NCBI RefSeq assembly: GCF_932276165.1
Contig: NC_063982.1
Location: forward strand, 2,063,501 to 2,127,500
Direction of reading: 5' to 3'
From: Plutella xylostella
Taxonomy: Eukaryota > Arthropoda > Insecta > Lepidoptera > Plutellidae
DNA length: 64,000 bases
Part shown: one piece after another, positions 22,021-30,606 of the stretch
How the letters are laid out: each line of letters opens with the position of its first letter
How positions within the stretch are numbered: the stretch's first letter is position 1
The notes under the pieces: generated by a model
Databases searched by the model: none
What the model was told of the DNA's origin: nothing
The model's input: the letters and a program-made list of their open reading frames with translations, nothing else
Program-made: the position numbers and the translations under genes

Positions 22021-22894
22021 TTCACTCAATGAAGGTGTGAACGAAAAAGATGGACGATGTCAATGTCAAAAACAACAACAAACAATCATGTCAATAAAGA
22101 GTGGCAAAATAAAGGAAAACAAGACGATTAATGACGAAAAGAAGGATAGTGAGGATATTAAAAGACACACGACAGTAGTGCAAATACGCGGAAAAGAAGT
22201 GAAGCAGATCGGTTCGCCGGAGTGTTCCGACGACAACAAGATATACACAGGACTTGATGAGCCAATACCTACCAATATAGGTTATCAGGTGGACAAGGAA
22301 GTTAAACAAAAGGTGAAGAGGATGGTACAATCCTATGAACCAAAGACTGAGAAGGAGGTGAACAGAGAAGTACATCAAATTTTGAAGGATGAGATACCAG
22401 CTCAGCGACCGATACGGATACCTTTGAAGGAGCAACAAGGAGTAGAAAAGCAAGCAGTGAAACAGTTACCAGTGCCAAAAATTGAATACCGCAGTGGCAG
22501 CAGAATGCAGCTTACAGGTGAACTAAGATGTAACCGAACTAATGGCATAATTTTAGAATGTCAAAGAGGAATAAGGAGAATGCAAGCAGAAAATGAGTGT
22601 CTAAAGGCGACCATCAAAGTATTAGAAGAAAGAGAAAATCAAGATTATTGTATGAGCAATGGACTGTTACACAAGGGCATGGAGACACAACTGATCACAC
22701 CAAGAAGTCTAGAAATGATAATAATTAGGAGAGAGCGGGGACTTAAGGATAATGCCCACAGAAAGAGCAGAAAACTAATAAAAAATATGAAAAGAAAGGA
22801 GGAAAAGAAGATGAAACGAAAGAAGACAAGAAAGAAGAAAAGAAAGGAAGTTATATTGGGGGAAAGAAAGATAAAAGTGATAATGAACGAATGA
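21863..22894 (+). pseudogene. pol: internally deleted pol frame of the LTR element
   Basis: A 343-codon frame in +1 relative to gag. The first ~145 residues are Lys/Gln-rich without a recognisable protease. Around residues 167-196 (EVHQILKDEIPAQRPIRIPL, KEQQGVEKQA) is the segment that in gypsy elements leads into the reverse transcriptase. It then jumps to a segment resembling the linker before integrase (ENECLKATIKVLEERENQDY, CMSNGLLHKG), ending in a Lys-rich tail. All catalytic cores (RT YxDD, RNase H, integrase DDE) are missing. The open frame itself is uninterrupted, so the deletion seems to have kept or regained a frame; whether the product has a role is unknown. Confidence 0.7.
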
Positions 22895-23023
22895 CGATGA
22901 ATGTGTGTGTTTTAAGGTGTAATGTACTTGTTTCTTATTATTAGTTGAGGTGTTAATATTGTATAGTTTATATCGTTTTTAAAATGCACATGCTGAGGGC
23001 AGCATGACTGCAGGATGGCCGAG

Positions 23024-23187
23024 TGTGGGGTTTGGAACTCAGAGGAAGTGTCTATGGTGAGGAATGACAGAGTGTGAGAAAAAGGAAGAAGAGTGAAAGA
23101 CGAAAGACGTGTATTATTTGGATTAATTTTAATAAAAAACTGAATAAAAGCCGATTAAATCTAAAAGCCAGTATTTTCAATACCACA
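23024..23187 (+). repeat. 3' LTR
   Basis: 164 bp, same sequence as the 5' LTR at every position I could compare. The DNA just before it (GCAGGATGGCCGAG) is not a purine-rich tract, so a conventional polypurine primer site is not evident. Confidence 0.95.
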
Positions 23188-23448
23188 TAAATATCCATCG
23201 TTGGGCAAGAAAACCGCTTACGATGGTTCGGACATGTCAAGAGAAGACCACCTGACTATGTTGGAAACGAAGCACTGCGCCTGTCCGCCCCCGGTCGGAG
23301 ATCCCGAGGAAGACCTAAAACCAGATGGATAGACGTAGTGCAAAAAGACCTACGACACTGCCAAGTCTCTGAAGACGACGTTGGAGACAGGGCGAAGTGG
23401 AGAGAGAAAACGAGGAAGGCAGACCCCACCACCATATGGGACACATAG
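23188..23448 (+). pseudogene. LINE C-terminal coding fragment inside TIR element
   Basis: Open in one frame: ISIVGQENRLRWFGHVKRR, PPDYVGNEALRL, RRSRGRPKTRWIDVVQKDL, ...DRAKWREKTRKADPTTIWDT, stop. The RLRWFGHV, RGRPKTRWIDVV and TRKADP(T)..WD motifs are the C-terminal signature of a large group of animal LINE reverse transcriptases. It starts right at the LTR insertion point and ends ~57 bp before the right end of the TIR element. Different LINE family from the RSLGEAYVQQW fragments. Confidence 0.75.
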
Positions 23449-23671
23449 CCTGAAAGAGAGAGAGGGCGTTCGTTGGGCGTTCGTTGGGCCGGTCTGTACG
23501 CAGCTTAAAAGATAGTGGCAGGGCATAGGTTTAAATATGCAAGGTTCTACCAACGATGCGACGTTACCGTGGTATGAATTTTTCATTGCGAGAGACATTG
23601 TTTTGACATTAATCATTTACAGAACGAGGCGAGGCCTTTTTAGTGTCAACGATTTGAAAAAAACGTTTCTT

Positions 23672-23826
23672 CATCATCATCAGCACCCAATAATCATCCA
23701 CTGCTGGACATAGGCCTCTCCCAAAGAGCGCCACATACTCGGTCCTCGGCCTTCCTCATCCAACCACTACCGGCTACCCGCCTAAGGTCGTCAGTCCAGC
23801 GGGCAGGAGGGCGTCCCACACTGCGT
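23672..23826 (-). pseudogene. LINE 3' fragment, (GAT)n-tailed
   Basis: On the minus strand it encodes the GRPPARWTDDLRRVAGSGW...AEDRVCGALWERPMSSSG-type ending (frame shifted near the end), with a GATGATGATGA tail at 23672-23681. Same family as 19395-19545, 28021-28157 and 51366-51522. Confidence 0.65.
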
Positions 23827-24861
23827 TTAGGTACAATAACTTCAACTTTAAACAAGATTGGTGCAGGCGTACCCTGGGTCCTAGGACTCCTAGGTCACAT
23901 TAAACTGATAAATAAAGCAAGTTTGTTTCCAACAATTTCTGCCAACGTTGTTTTTATTGGAATTAAGGATTAGCATGCAGGGTTTTTCGTTTAATAGTAA
24001 TTTGATGCTAAAATCACTGTTTTTTTTTCATTTTCTGTGAGTGTATAAGTAATCTCATATTATGATTTATTTTGTATCAATAATGTGTAAAAATGGACTG
24101 GACTTTTTTAAACCCACGATTCCAACAAGCATTTCGATAAATATTTTTTTCCGAATCATCTATAAGTACACAGCATAGTAGGTATAGAAACAAAAAAAAT
24201 ACTTCCATATACCTATTCCACAAGGATCAATACACTTACCAACGTACCTATTCATATTTAATTTTGTTCTTTACTTTCTTCCTAGCACGAATTTTCCTTA
24301 TACGATCACTTACCGACGCCTTCGTAATATACAATTTGTAATTTCTAACTATCATAACACCTTTCTAGTTAACCCCGCATTATCTAACCACTACTTACAG
24401 CCATGTCAAACTATTTAATATTGGAACACCAGGCTAAAATTACAGTTATTAAGAAAGAAAAAGTTCGGAAATTTTCGTTTTAAAAATCGTTGTTCGGAAA
24501 TTGTTTGCTGCCTGGGAAATGTCATCGCATTGCCACTTTAAATGTTATGTAGATTGTCTTTAAATTGTTGGTAACTTAATAGGTAATATGTAAGTTTATA
24601 CAGTGACCTAAAAACTATTTTATATTATTTTAGTCAATATTCTAATGGAAGTAGGTTATGTGACTGACTATAATATGACGAAAAACTAAGTTGCCGATTG
24701 CACGACAGCTCACGTTCGTTAGTTTTTCGTCAGTATAGAGCGACCCACCAGAGACATTACGGCACTATTTATATTATGAATTATGAACAATACAGGCAAA
24801 AAACCCACCGTCTCAATTCATATTATACAGTAAAATTAAGAAGGTAAAAAAAAATACTCAC
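23827..24861. other. Dll intron adjacent to first coding exon
   Basis: No gene or clear mobile element. AT-rich intron sequence that ends with the GTGAGT donor of the Dll coding exon. Confidence 0.5.
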
Positions 24862-25189
24862 CATCCTTCGGAGGGCTGGCACACTGCGGCGCATACGACC
24901 CTAAATGATACCCGTACGTGTTCTGATGCATAGGAGGGAAGGGATACCCCAGCGACCGAGGACTGGGAAACCCTGAGGCCTCATGGGGATTTTGCTGCCC
25001 AGCCCCCACCGGACTCCCAAAATGATGAGGATGCTGATAACCCCCCTTAAACGGCCCGTAACCATGCTGTTGTAACTCAATAAAAGCAGATTTTGAGGAC
25101 ACGTTTGTTGGCGTGGAATTGGCAGAATCGTGGGGCGTTTGGGAGCCTCCCAGGTGGTGGTGGTGGTCCAGGGTCTCCTGGGAGGTCAT
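24862..25189 (-). CDS. Dll: Distal-less homeobox protein, first coding exon (residues 1-109)
   Basis: Minus-strand exon ending GCCCTCCGAAGGATG|GTGAGT. The start codon at 25189 sits in a strong context (CCCACCATGACC). Translation: MTSQETLDHHHHLGGSQTPH..., a His run at 9-12, the Dlx-type SKSAFIELQQHGYG at 33-46, and the conserved block SGFPSPRSLGYPFPPMHQN, then TYGYHLGSYAPQCASPPKD to residue 109. Fly Dll has nearly the same block (GFPSPRS.LGYPFPPMHQNSY.GYHLGSYAP.CASPPKD) before its homeodomain. The last base G joins AG of exon 9897-10084 to encode Glu (SPPKD-E-KCGLSDDPG). N-terminal transactivation region of a nuclear homeodomain factor. Assignment firm; the exact start is inferred from context, because the frame is open upstream to the splice acceptor. 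Confidence 0.95.
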
Positions 25190-25343
25190 GGTGGGCTGCG
25201 GGGTGGGAGGGGCCCCCCCGTCGCTCGACTGGGGAGGCCCGAACGGATCGGAGAAACTCAGGGTGGTGGATTTGGAGTCGGGGGTTTGTATTCGGGTAAT
25301 TTTGGAGAATGGAGTCGCTGGTGGATGGAGAGCCGCGGAGAGC
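25190..25343 (-). other. Dll: 5' part of the Dll exon: leader, or extra coding
   Basis: The exon begins at 25343 after TTTCTGTTGCAG, a strong polypyrimidine/acceptor. From there to the ATG the Dll frame has no stop (LSAALHPPATPFSKITRIQT...LSFSDPFGPPQSSDGG, then APPTPQPT-M). It may be leader that happens to be open, or coding if an upstream exon supplies an in-frame ATG. Typical Dll proteins are consistent with a start at 25189. Confidence 0.8.
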
Positions 25344-25409
25344 CTGCAACAGAAAGAGGAGAAAATTAGGTTGGTGAAAAAGAGAATGGTGGAAAAAGGT
25401 TGCTAGTTG

Positions 25410-26791
25410 CCCAACAAACATTTTACCCTCAGTTACAGCTATTTTTAAAACTTTAACCTGTATAACTGTGTTATAATTATCTCAGTTCTAACATAAAGCG
25501 ATAAAGATGAGTTAACAAATGAAATTAGTGTTAACAGCAGGTTTAAGTGTTAAAATGGTATTAGTCAAAGCAATTATAATTAAGATGTTATAGGTTTAAA
25601 CTGTTTCTAGAACCTAAAGCTATACAAGAGTGCTCACTGACACCTGGTAACACTTATGGTTGTTAAGTGGTTTCCTTTAATACTCATATAAATCTTTAGG
25701 TGTCATATTGAATTTAGGCTGCAGGAATTGGTTATAAAAGAGATTTTGTCAAGAGTGCAGTAAGTCAAGATTCATACAGTGTTGGAAAACTCAACAATGC
25801 AGTTTTAATCTTTAAGGTTAACTTAACTTACGCTTATTGCGTTAAGCAAGTAGACTGTAAAAGTAACGGTGTTAAGCAAGACTGTGCGGATCGACTAAGA
25901 CTGCAAAATACCCTTGGCTAAGGGTGTTCTATTTCAAAAAGTGTAATAGATGACTTAGGTGAGTCTATTTGTCTTAAATGTAAGTTCGCCATTTGCATTG
26001 GCGACCTAACCAATAAATTTCTGGGATAAACAATATTTTGCTTTAAAATACTTACTTATTTATGTGAATTTTGTCATTCCAGTCATGCCAATCGATTTAT
26101 GAAACTAATGAACAAACAGCAAGGATACAAAAAAAATACAAAATTGAGTCGTCTATTTTATTTTTACTTGTGTTTCATTTGAAATCCTTAATAAATTCGG
26201 AGCGCATTAAAATTGAGGTGGGAAATATGGTATACATTACAGTAAAATTACAATGGCATATTATTTTCAATTCACAAAACATGTTAAGTCAAGGTAATAT
26301 ATTATATTTACTGTTATTTAGTAATGATCAATACTGTCACTCTAATAATGTCGCGTATGATTGCTGTTGACACTATTATTTTCAAAGACATACAACTTGT
26401 ATGGTAAAAGTGTATTCGAAAAACGGTAACATACTCACTTAACCCTTTTTTACCAAACAAATAAGAGTCAGGGAGTCAAATAACCATTCTACAACTACAA
26501 CTATACCGGTAAAAGTTCTAGCTGAGAGGGATTAAACGCTCTTCTACAGTAACTTTAGCACTTCAATGACACCGTACTACAGGCTTTCTATAACTTAAAC
26601 ACTTCAATGACACCGTTTTACAGGCTTTCTAAAGCCTTTACTCTCAAAATCGTGGGCCTCTTTCGTGGTTATAAGTGAGTTAGAGCACTCTCCTACACTC
26701 TTATACAGCTATGTCTTAACACTTTAATTTTCGAATGGAACCATTATACAAGTTATATGAGAGTTTTTTTAACGCTACGGTGTTAGTTGGG
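25410..26791. mobile_element. 1.38-kb TIR element, CCCAA-ended family, copy 1
   Basis: Left end CCCAACAAACATTTT and right end GTTAGTTGGG, with TG on both sides (25408-25409, 26792-26793). A near-identical copy lies at 48999-50379 with TT on both sides, which fixes both boundaries exactly. A relative, by its ends, is at 56146-57480. No transposase or RT. The 99-codon open frame at 26071-26370 is broken by a base deletion in the other copy and changes mainly at amino-acid-altering sites, so it is not a gene. The element stops 66 bp upstream of the Dll exon acceptor. Confidence 0.85.
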
Positions 26792-29233
26792 TGGTGGGCC
26801 TCAGAATAAGGACTGTACGTAATGAGTAAAAATTTGTGGACAATATTTATCTACGTATTTCGTTCATTAAGCAAATTAGGAAAGTTATTGTGCAATAATC
26901 CTATTGAAAATTGCCATAACTTTTATTTGCTTTTAAGATCTAGACTATACCGTCCAATCGAATAAAAACGCATTCAAATATGTCGAAATACGCAAGCACC
27001 ACCACTCATTTTAGATCAAGCGTTAATAAATTGCAATTATAACTTTTACACATTCACCATAAAAGTACAAATTCAATTATTTTGAACAATTCCTTGCATT
27101 CCAATGAATTAATTTCCCATCTTGTTTTCCGCTAATAAACAGAGTGCCCTTATTCAGTTAATTACTTAACATGGATAGCGGCCATGTTTGATTAAAAACA
27201 CATAAAACAAATGATCAGTTCAATTTAAAAAAGGGTTAAAGTAAGCGTTTCATTTATTGATTTCCCATCATTGTTGATCGTGACAGAAAGAAAGAATGAA
27301 AATACATTTCATTCACTCACACCAAAACAACACAGAAATACGAGTAAGTAAAAGGAAAAAATATATCTTTTGAATACATAGTAGAATGAGCATGAATTTT
27401 GCCTCTTGATTGTGAAAAGTATTTTAGCTCAGCTTGGTTCTATGGTAGACCATAGAGCGCTGGTTTTCAGCTAGAAGCCTGGATGATTGGGACTTCACGA
27501 TTTGACACAAACATTTCACCACCAAAGACCCAATACCAAATAGGGTGTCTAAAAAAACTGTCACATCCAGGGATGGAACCCGGGGCCCTCGGAGTAACAG
27601 CAGTTGTTAACCTATCACTAAAAGTTGAAACACTGGGCACGTACTCATGATCTAGTGATGCGAAACGCTAGGGTCCCCTGTGGGAACCTTTGAAAAACCT
27701 TGATGTACGGACTCGATACAACGGTATTAAAAAGTTTATTGCTATACCAAGCTATCGTTCTTTGCAGAAATAGGCTTGATTTTGATTAGAAAAATCGGTA
27801 GTTGCAGATTTGACAAAAAGTTAGAGTAGCTCAAAAAAGTAATCTATCACGTTTTACCCGCTACAAAGATAGCATTGTAAAAAAATGTCGCAGATGTAAT
27901 ATTAGTAATAAATAAGTTGGTACATATTTTATACATATATATATAGGTATTTGGGAGGAGAGCAACTTTATCGGTGTGTTGTTGTTGATGATGGTTACGT
28001 TTTGACCATTCTATAGCTATGTACATCCTGCCCGCTGACGACATTAGGCGGGTAGCCGGTAGTGGTTAGATGAGGAAGGCCGAGGACCGAGTGTTGTGGC
28101 GCTCCTTGGGAGAGGCCTATGTCCAGCAGTGGATGATTATTGGCTGATGATGATAGCTCTATACATACAAGCGGAGGTGAAAATTCTAGCGTGTATATAA
28201 TAAATCGCGTGAGATAATACAATGGAGATGTTATCCATTGGACATGAGTAGAAAAAATGTGTTTCTTCACAATCATTAGCCGTTATCTTTTCTGGAAAAT
28301 CTTGGCTTAGCCATCGAACAATTCTTTGCTTTTTTTCTTGTGTATTTTCCTGCCTTTTTTATTGTTATTTTTTTCATTTTCGATGCTTTTGGATATTTTT
28401 TAAATCTTCTTTAATTATTATAAGTACTTATTAGTATCTACACATATGTATACTGTGTCCCAAGTAACATCACACGAACAATGACATCGAAATCCAGTGC
28501 GTTTTGGCAAACATTTTTTCGAAGATGATAGAGACTTTGGGGAATATTTTTATATTCGTTAACCATTATTATAACTTGCTCGTATAATCATTACAAGTAA
28601 ATATTCAGAACAATAACAACGAATTCATAGACTGTCAACGCATCCTTAACTCTTTTCAAAGGCCACATAATAAAGCAATAAATGGCCACACTCGACCGAA
28701 CTTCGCTATTCCAAATTCAAATTTAAAATTCTCAGCTCCAACCCGTTGACGCGTAACGAGTTCGAAGTTTAAATTTTAAACTTGGAATCGACTCCCACAG
28801 GGGTCACGGAAGGTCAGGGTAGAATTGGTATTTTTCTGGAAACAATTGAAGTTTGTACTCTCATGGATACGGTCAATTGGTCTCAATAAAACGGCTGGTG
28901 ACTAAGAATTTAGATCCTAAGTAGATACTCGTAAAATGCGTTTGGTTCTCGATAAGATATTTATTTCAGTTTTTCTTAAAAGCTAACCAGGGATATGCTA
29001 GCCACTGGATTAGAACTGCAATTTTCAAAATACTTAAGTACATACGAGTATATATGAAATCTGCATCAACCATATTTTGCGGGGCAACAGGAGGGTTCAA
29101 TGGATAGTAGTGAATGTAAAGTCGACACAAAATAATATATCTGTCTTTAAACAATCTGCCTTAGTCGGGAATCGAATCCGGGACTTTCGGCATAGTCCGG
29201 TGTCGTCAAATTTGAAATTAAAGATCCTACATA
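26792..29233. other. non-coding, Dll upstream intron
   Basis: No gene. Holds a weak tRNA-like SINE remnant on the minus strand at about 27540-27615 (CCGGGTTCCATCCC as B box), a LINE tail (28021-28157), a half of a CCCAAGTAACAT end at 28457-28470, a minus-strand SINE family 1 scrap at 29158-29205, and a repeat-poor stretch at about 28600-28830 with an imperfect palindrome. Confidence 0.4.
28021..28157 (+). pseudogene. LINE 3' fragment, (GAT)n-tailed
   Basis: Matches the 19395-19545 ending at DNA level (GCGGGTAGCCGGTAGTGG, GAGGAAGGCCGAGGACCGAG, GGCCTATGTCCAGCAGTGGA) then GGCTGATGATGATAG. A G-to-A change in TGG gives a stop (AGTGGTTAG), so it is dead. Confidence 0.7.
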
Positions 29234-29640
29234 GTCCAGTCAATAAATGACTCAAAATTAGGTGTAGAGTGCGTGAGCAGGTAACTAAGCGATTCCTTCA
29301 GAAACTTGTTCAGGGGGCTTAGGTTGTTAACATACCAAAAGTCCTGACTCCTAGGTGATGAGCGGGGGGGAGGGGGGGGAGGGGGGGGATAAAGGTACGA
29401 ATTTTTGGTTTTTAGCTTATATCTCGAAAACGGTGCATCGGAGAGAGATATTTTCAACTAATGAAATAAAGTTCTTAAAATTATCTAAAACTTTTATATC
29501 ATATGTTTTTTTCTAATTCCTAACCGTTTTCGAGCTTTGGTACTTTTGGTATGTTAACAACCTAAGCCCCCTGAACAAGTTTCTGAAGGAATCGCTGAGT
29601 TACCTGCTTACGCACTCTACACCTCATTCCTTGACTGGAC
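29234..29640. mobile_element. 407-bp foldback element with poly-G loop
   Basis: Arms of about 100 bp, inverted and nearly identical (GTCCAGTCAA...GTGTAGAGTGCGT...CTTGTTCAGGGGGCTTAGG... / reverse complement), flanked by TA on both sides (29232-29233, 29641-29642). The loop region includes GCGGGGGGGAGGGGGGGGA and another G8 run at 29364-29389, and two inverted copies of a TCGAAAACGG word. Non-coding, Tc1/mariner-like target. Confidence 0.8.
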
Positions 29641-30289
29641 TAACACCTATCAATAAGGCTTGGTCGCGGAATTCGAATCCAAAACCGACAAAAAAGTCAC
29701 CCATTGCAATTACAACTAAATCTTCAGCTATAGTCGACTAATAAACACATTAATTAGAAACTAATAGCTGAAATACGAGCTACAAACACACCCGACAATA
29801 TTTCTTAATAAAAATTTATACCAATCTGTTGTAACTAAACATTGTTATTAAACACAACCCATCAACATACACACAAACAAACAAACAAAAAACCAAACGA
29901 TTTGACCCGACCTTACGAAGCGCCGCGAGAAAGTAAAAAAAAAACATTAAAAAAACACGAGACAGACACATACGAACACTAATATGCTAGACAAGGACAG
30001 ACCATGTTGTAATTAACTCAAAGAGCTTGCCGAAAGGTTTTTTTTTACATTCGTAGGTCATTTGTTTTAATGTTCAACAGCTCTTTTTGGATTTTGAGAA
30101 ATGCTGCGCTTGACCCACGGGTCAAAGGGGTAAAATGGATATTTGTGTTTCTAATTTTTGTATTTAAAGTGCTATAACGTACGTTTGTCTCTACATGTCA
30201 GTACCTAGTATGTACCTAGAGAAGATTTTATACCTGAATTACTTTGTATATTTTTGAGATGTATCAAATAAATAAAGCTATTCTAGTGT
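29641..30289. other. non-coding sequence
   Basis: Nothing recognised. An (ACAA)n-like patch at 29870-29890 and AT-rich sequence. Confidence 0.35.
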
Positions 30290-30606
30290 GGTGCAGTCCG
30301 GTACGCTTCAAGGGTACCCAAAATGCATGTCGCATTCCCTCTCAGGACATCAAGGGACAACCTTTCTAAGAGGAATGCTTCGGACCGGGAGTCGAGGTCT
30401 AGGTCCCTCATTCTTCGTCCTATTTCTCTTATACAAAGGCCTTCCAGCTCATACTTGGAAGCGGTCCATAGTCAGCGGGGCCCAAGAGAAAGGGAAGTCG
30501 TGGCCAGAGCTCAACTTGCTGGCCACCGACAGAGAAGGATGGAAGCGCCTGGTGTCAGCCCCAGACTCCTCGGAGGAGTAGCGGGATTTAAGAAGAAGAA
30601 GAAGAA
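30290..30606 (+). pseudogene. LINE C-terminal fragment with (AAG)n tail
   Basis: One plus frame ends KSWPELNLLATDREGWKRLV then SAPDSSEE and a stop, followed within 12 bp by (AAG)5. A LATDR.GW..LV ending with a short trinucleotide tail is typical of an insect LINE C-terminus. Upstream frames overlap and shift, so earlier coding is decayed. Confidence 0.5.

Larger units (their letters stand above)
20723..23187 (+). mobile_element. non-autonomous Ty3/gypsy-like LTR retrotransposon, young
   Basis: Complete element of 2465 bp with identical 164-bp LTRs and a 4-bp target duplication TAAA (20719-20722 and 23188-23191). An 18-nt primer-binding site starts two bases after the 5' LTR. It encodes a gag protein with two zinc knuckles, then an overlapping frame with only fragments of pol. 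No protease, RT catalytic core, RNase H or integrase core is left. Identical LTRs mean recent insertion, so it was presumably mobilised by a full-length relative elsewhere. Inserted into the TIR element 20633-23505. Confidence 0.92.
20633..23505. mobile_element. TIR element (Harbinger-like target TAA) hosting an LTR insertion
   Basis: Left end AGCTGCGTACAGACCGGCCA... (20633) and right end ...TGGGCCGGTCTGTACGCAGCT (23505) are inverted repeats of about 40 bp including AACGAACGCC repeats. Both are flanked by TAA (20630-20632 and 23506-23508), a 3-bp duplication as in PIF/Harbinger transposons. Without the inserted LTR element the original is only about 408 bp. Much of that is a LINE C-terminal coding fragment (23188-23448), so the element carries or was invaded by LINE sequence before the LTR insertion. 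Confidence 0.75.
10085..24861 (-). other. Dll: Dll intron between first coding exon and homeobox exon
   Basis: 14,777-bp intron bounded by GATG|GTGAGT (donor, 24862/24861) and AACAG|AGAAATG (acceptor, 10085/10084). The phase agrees: one base before and two after the junction make GAG. It holds a LINE, a nested TIR/LTR stack, one Helitron-like copy and several MITEs, each listed separately. Confidence 0.9.

Noticed and set aside
22091..22453. 120-residue minus-strand open frame
   Set aside because: It is the antisense of the Lys-rich pol remnant of the LTR element; hydrophobic composition is expected from the complement.
26071..26370. 99-residue open frame in the 1.38-kb element
   Set aside because: The second copy (48999-50379) has a base deletion that breaks the frame, and several base differences in the shared part change the amino acid, so there is no sign of selection.
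29227..29457. Minus-strand frame with a poly-proline run
   Set aside because: The prolines are the complement of the G-tract in a foldback element loop.
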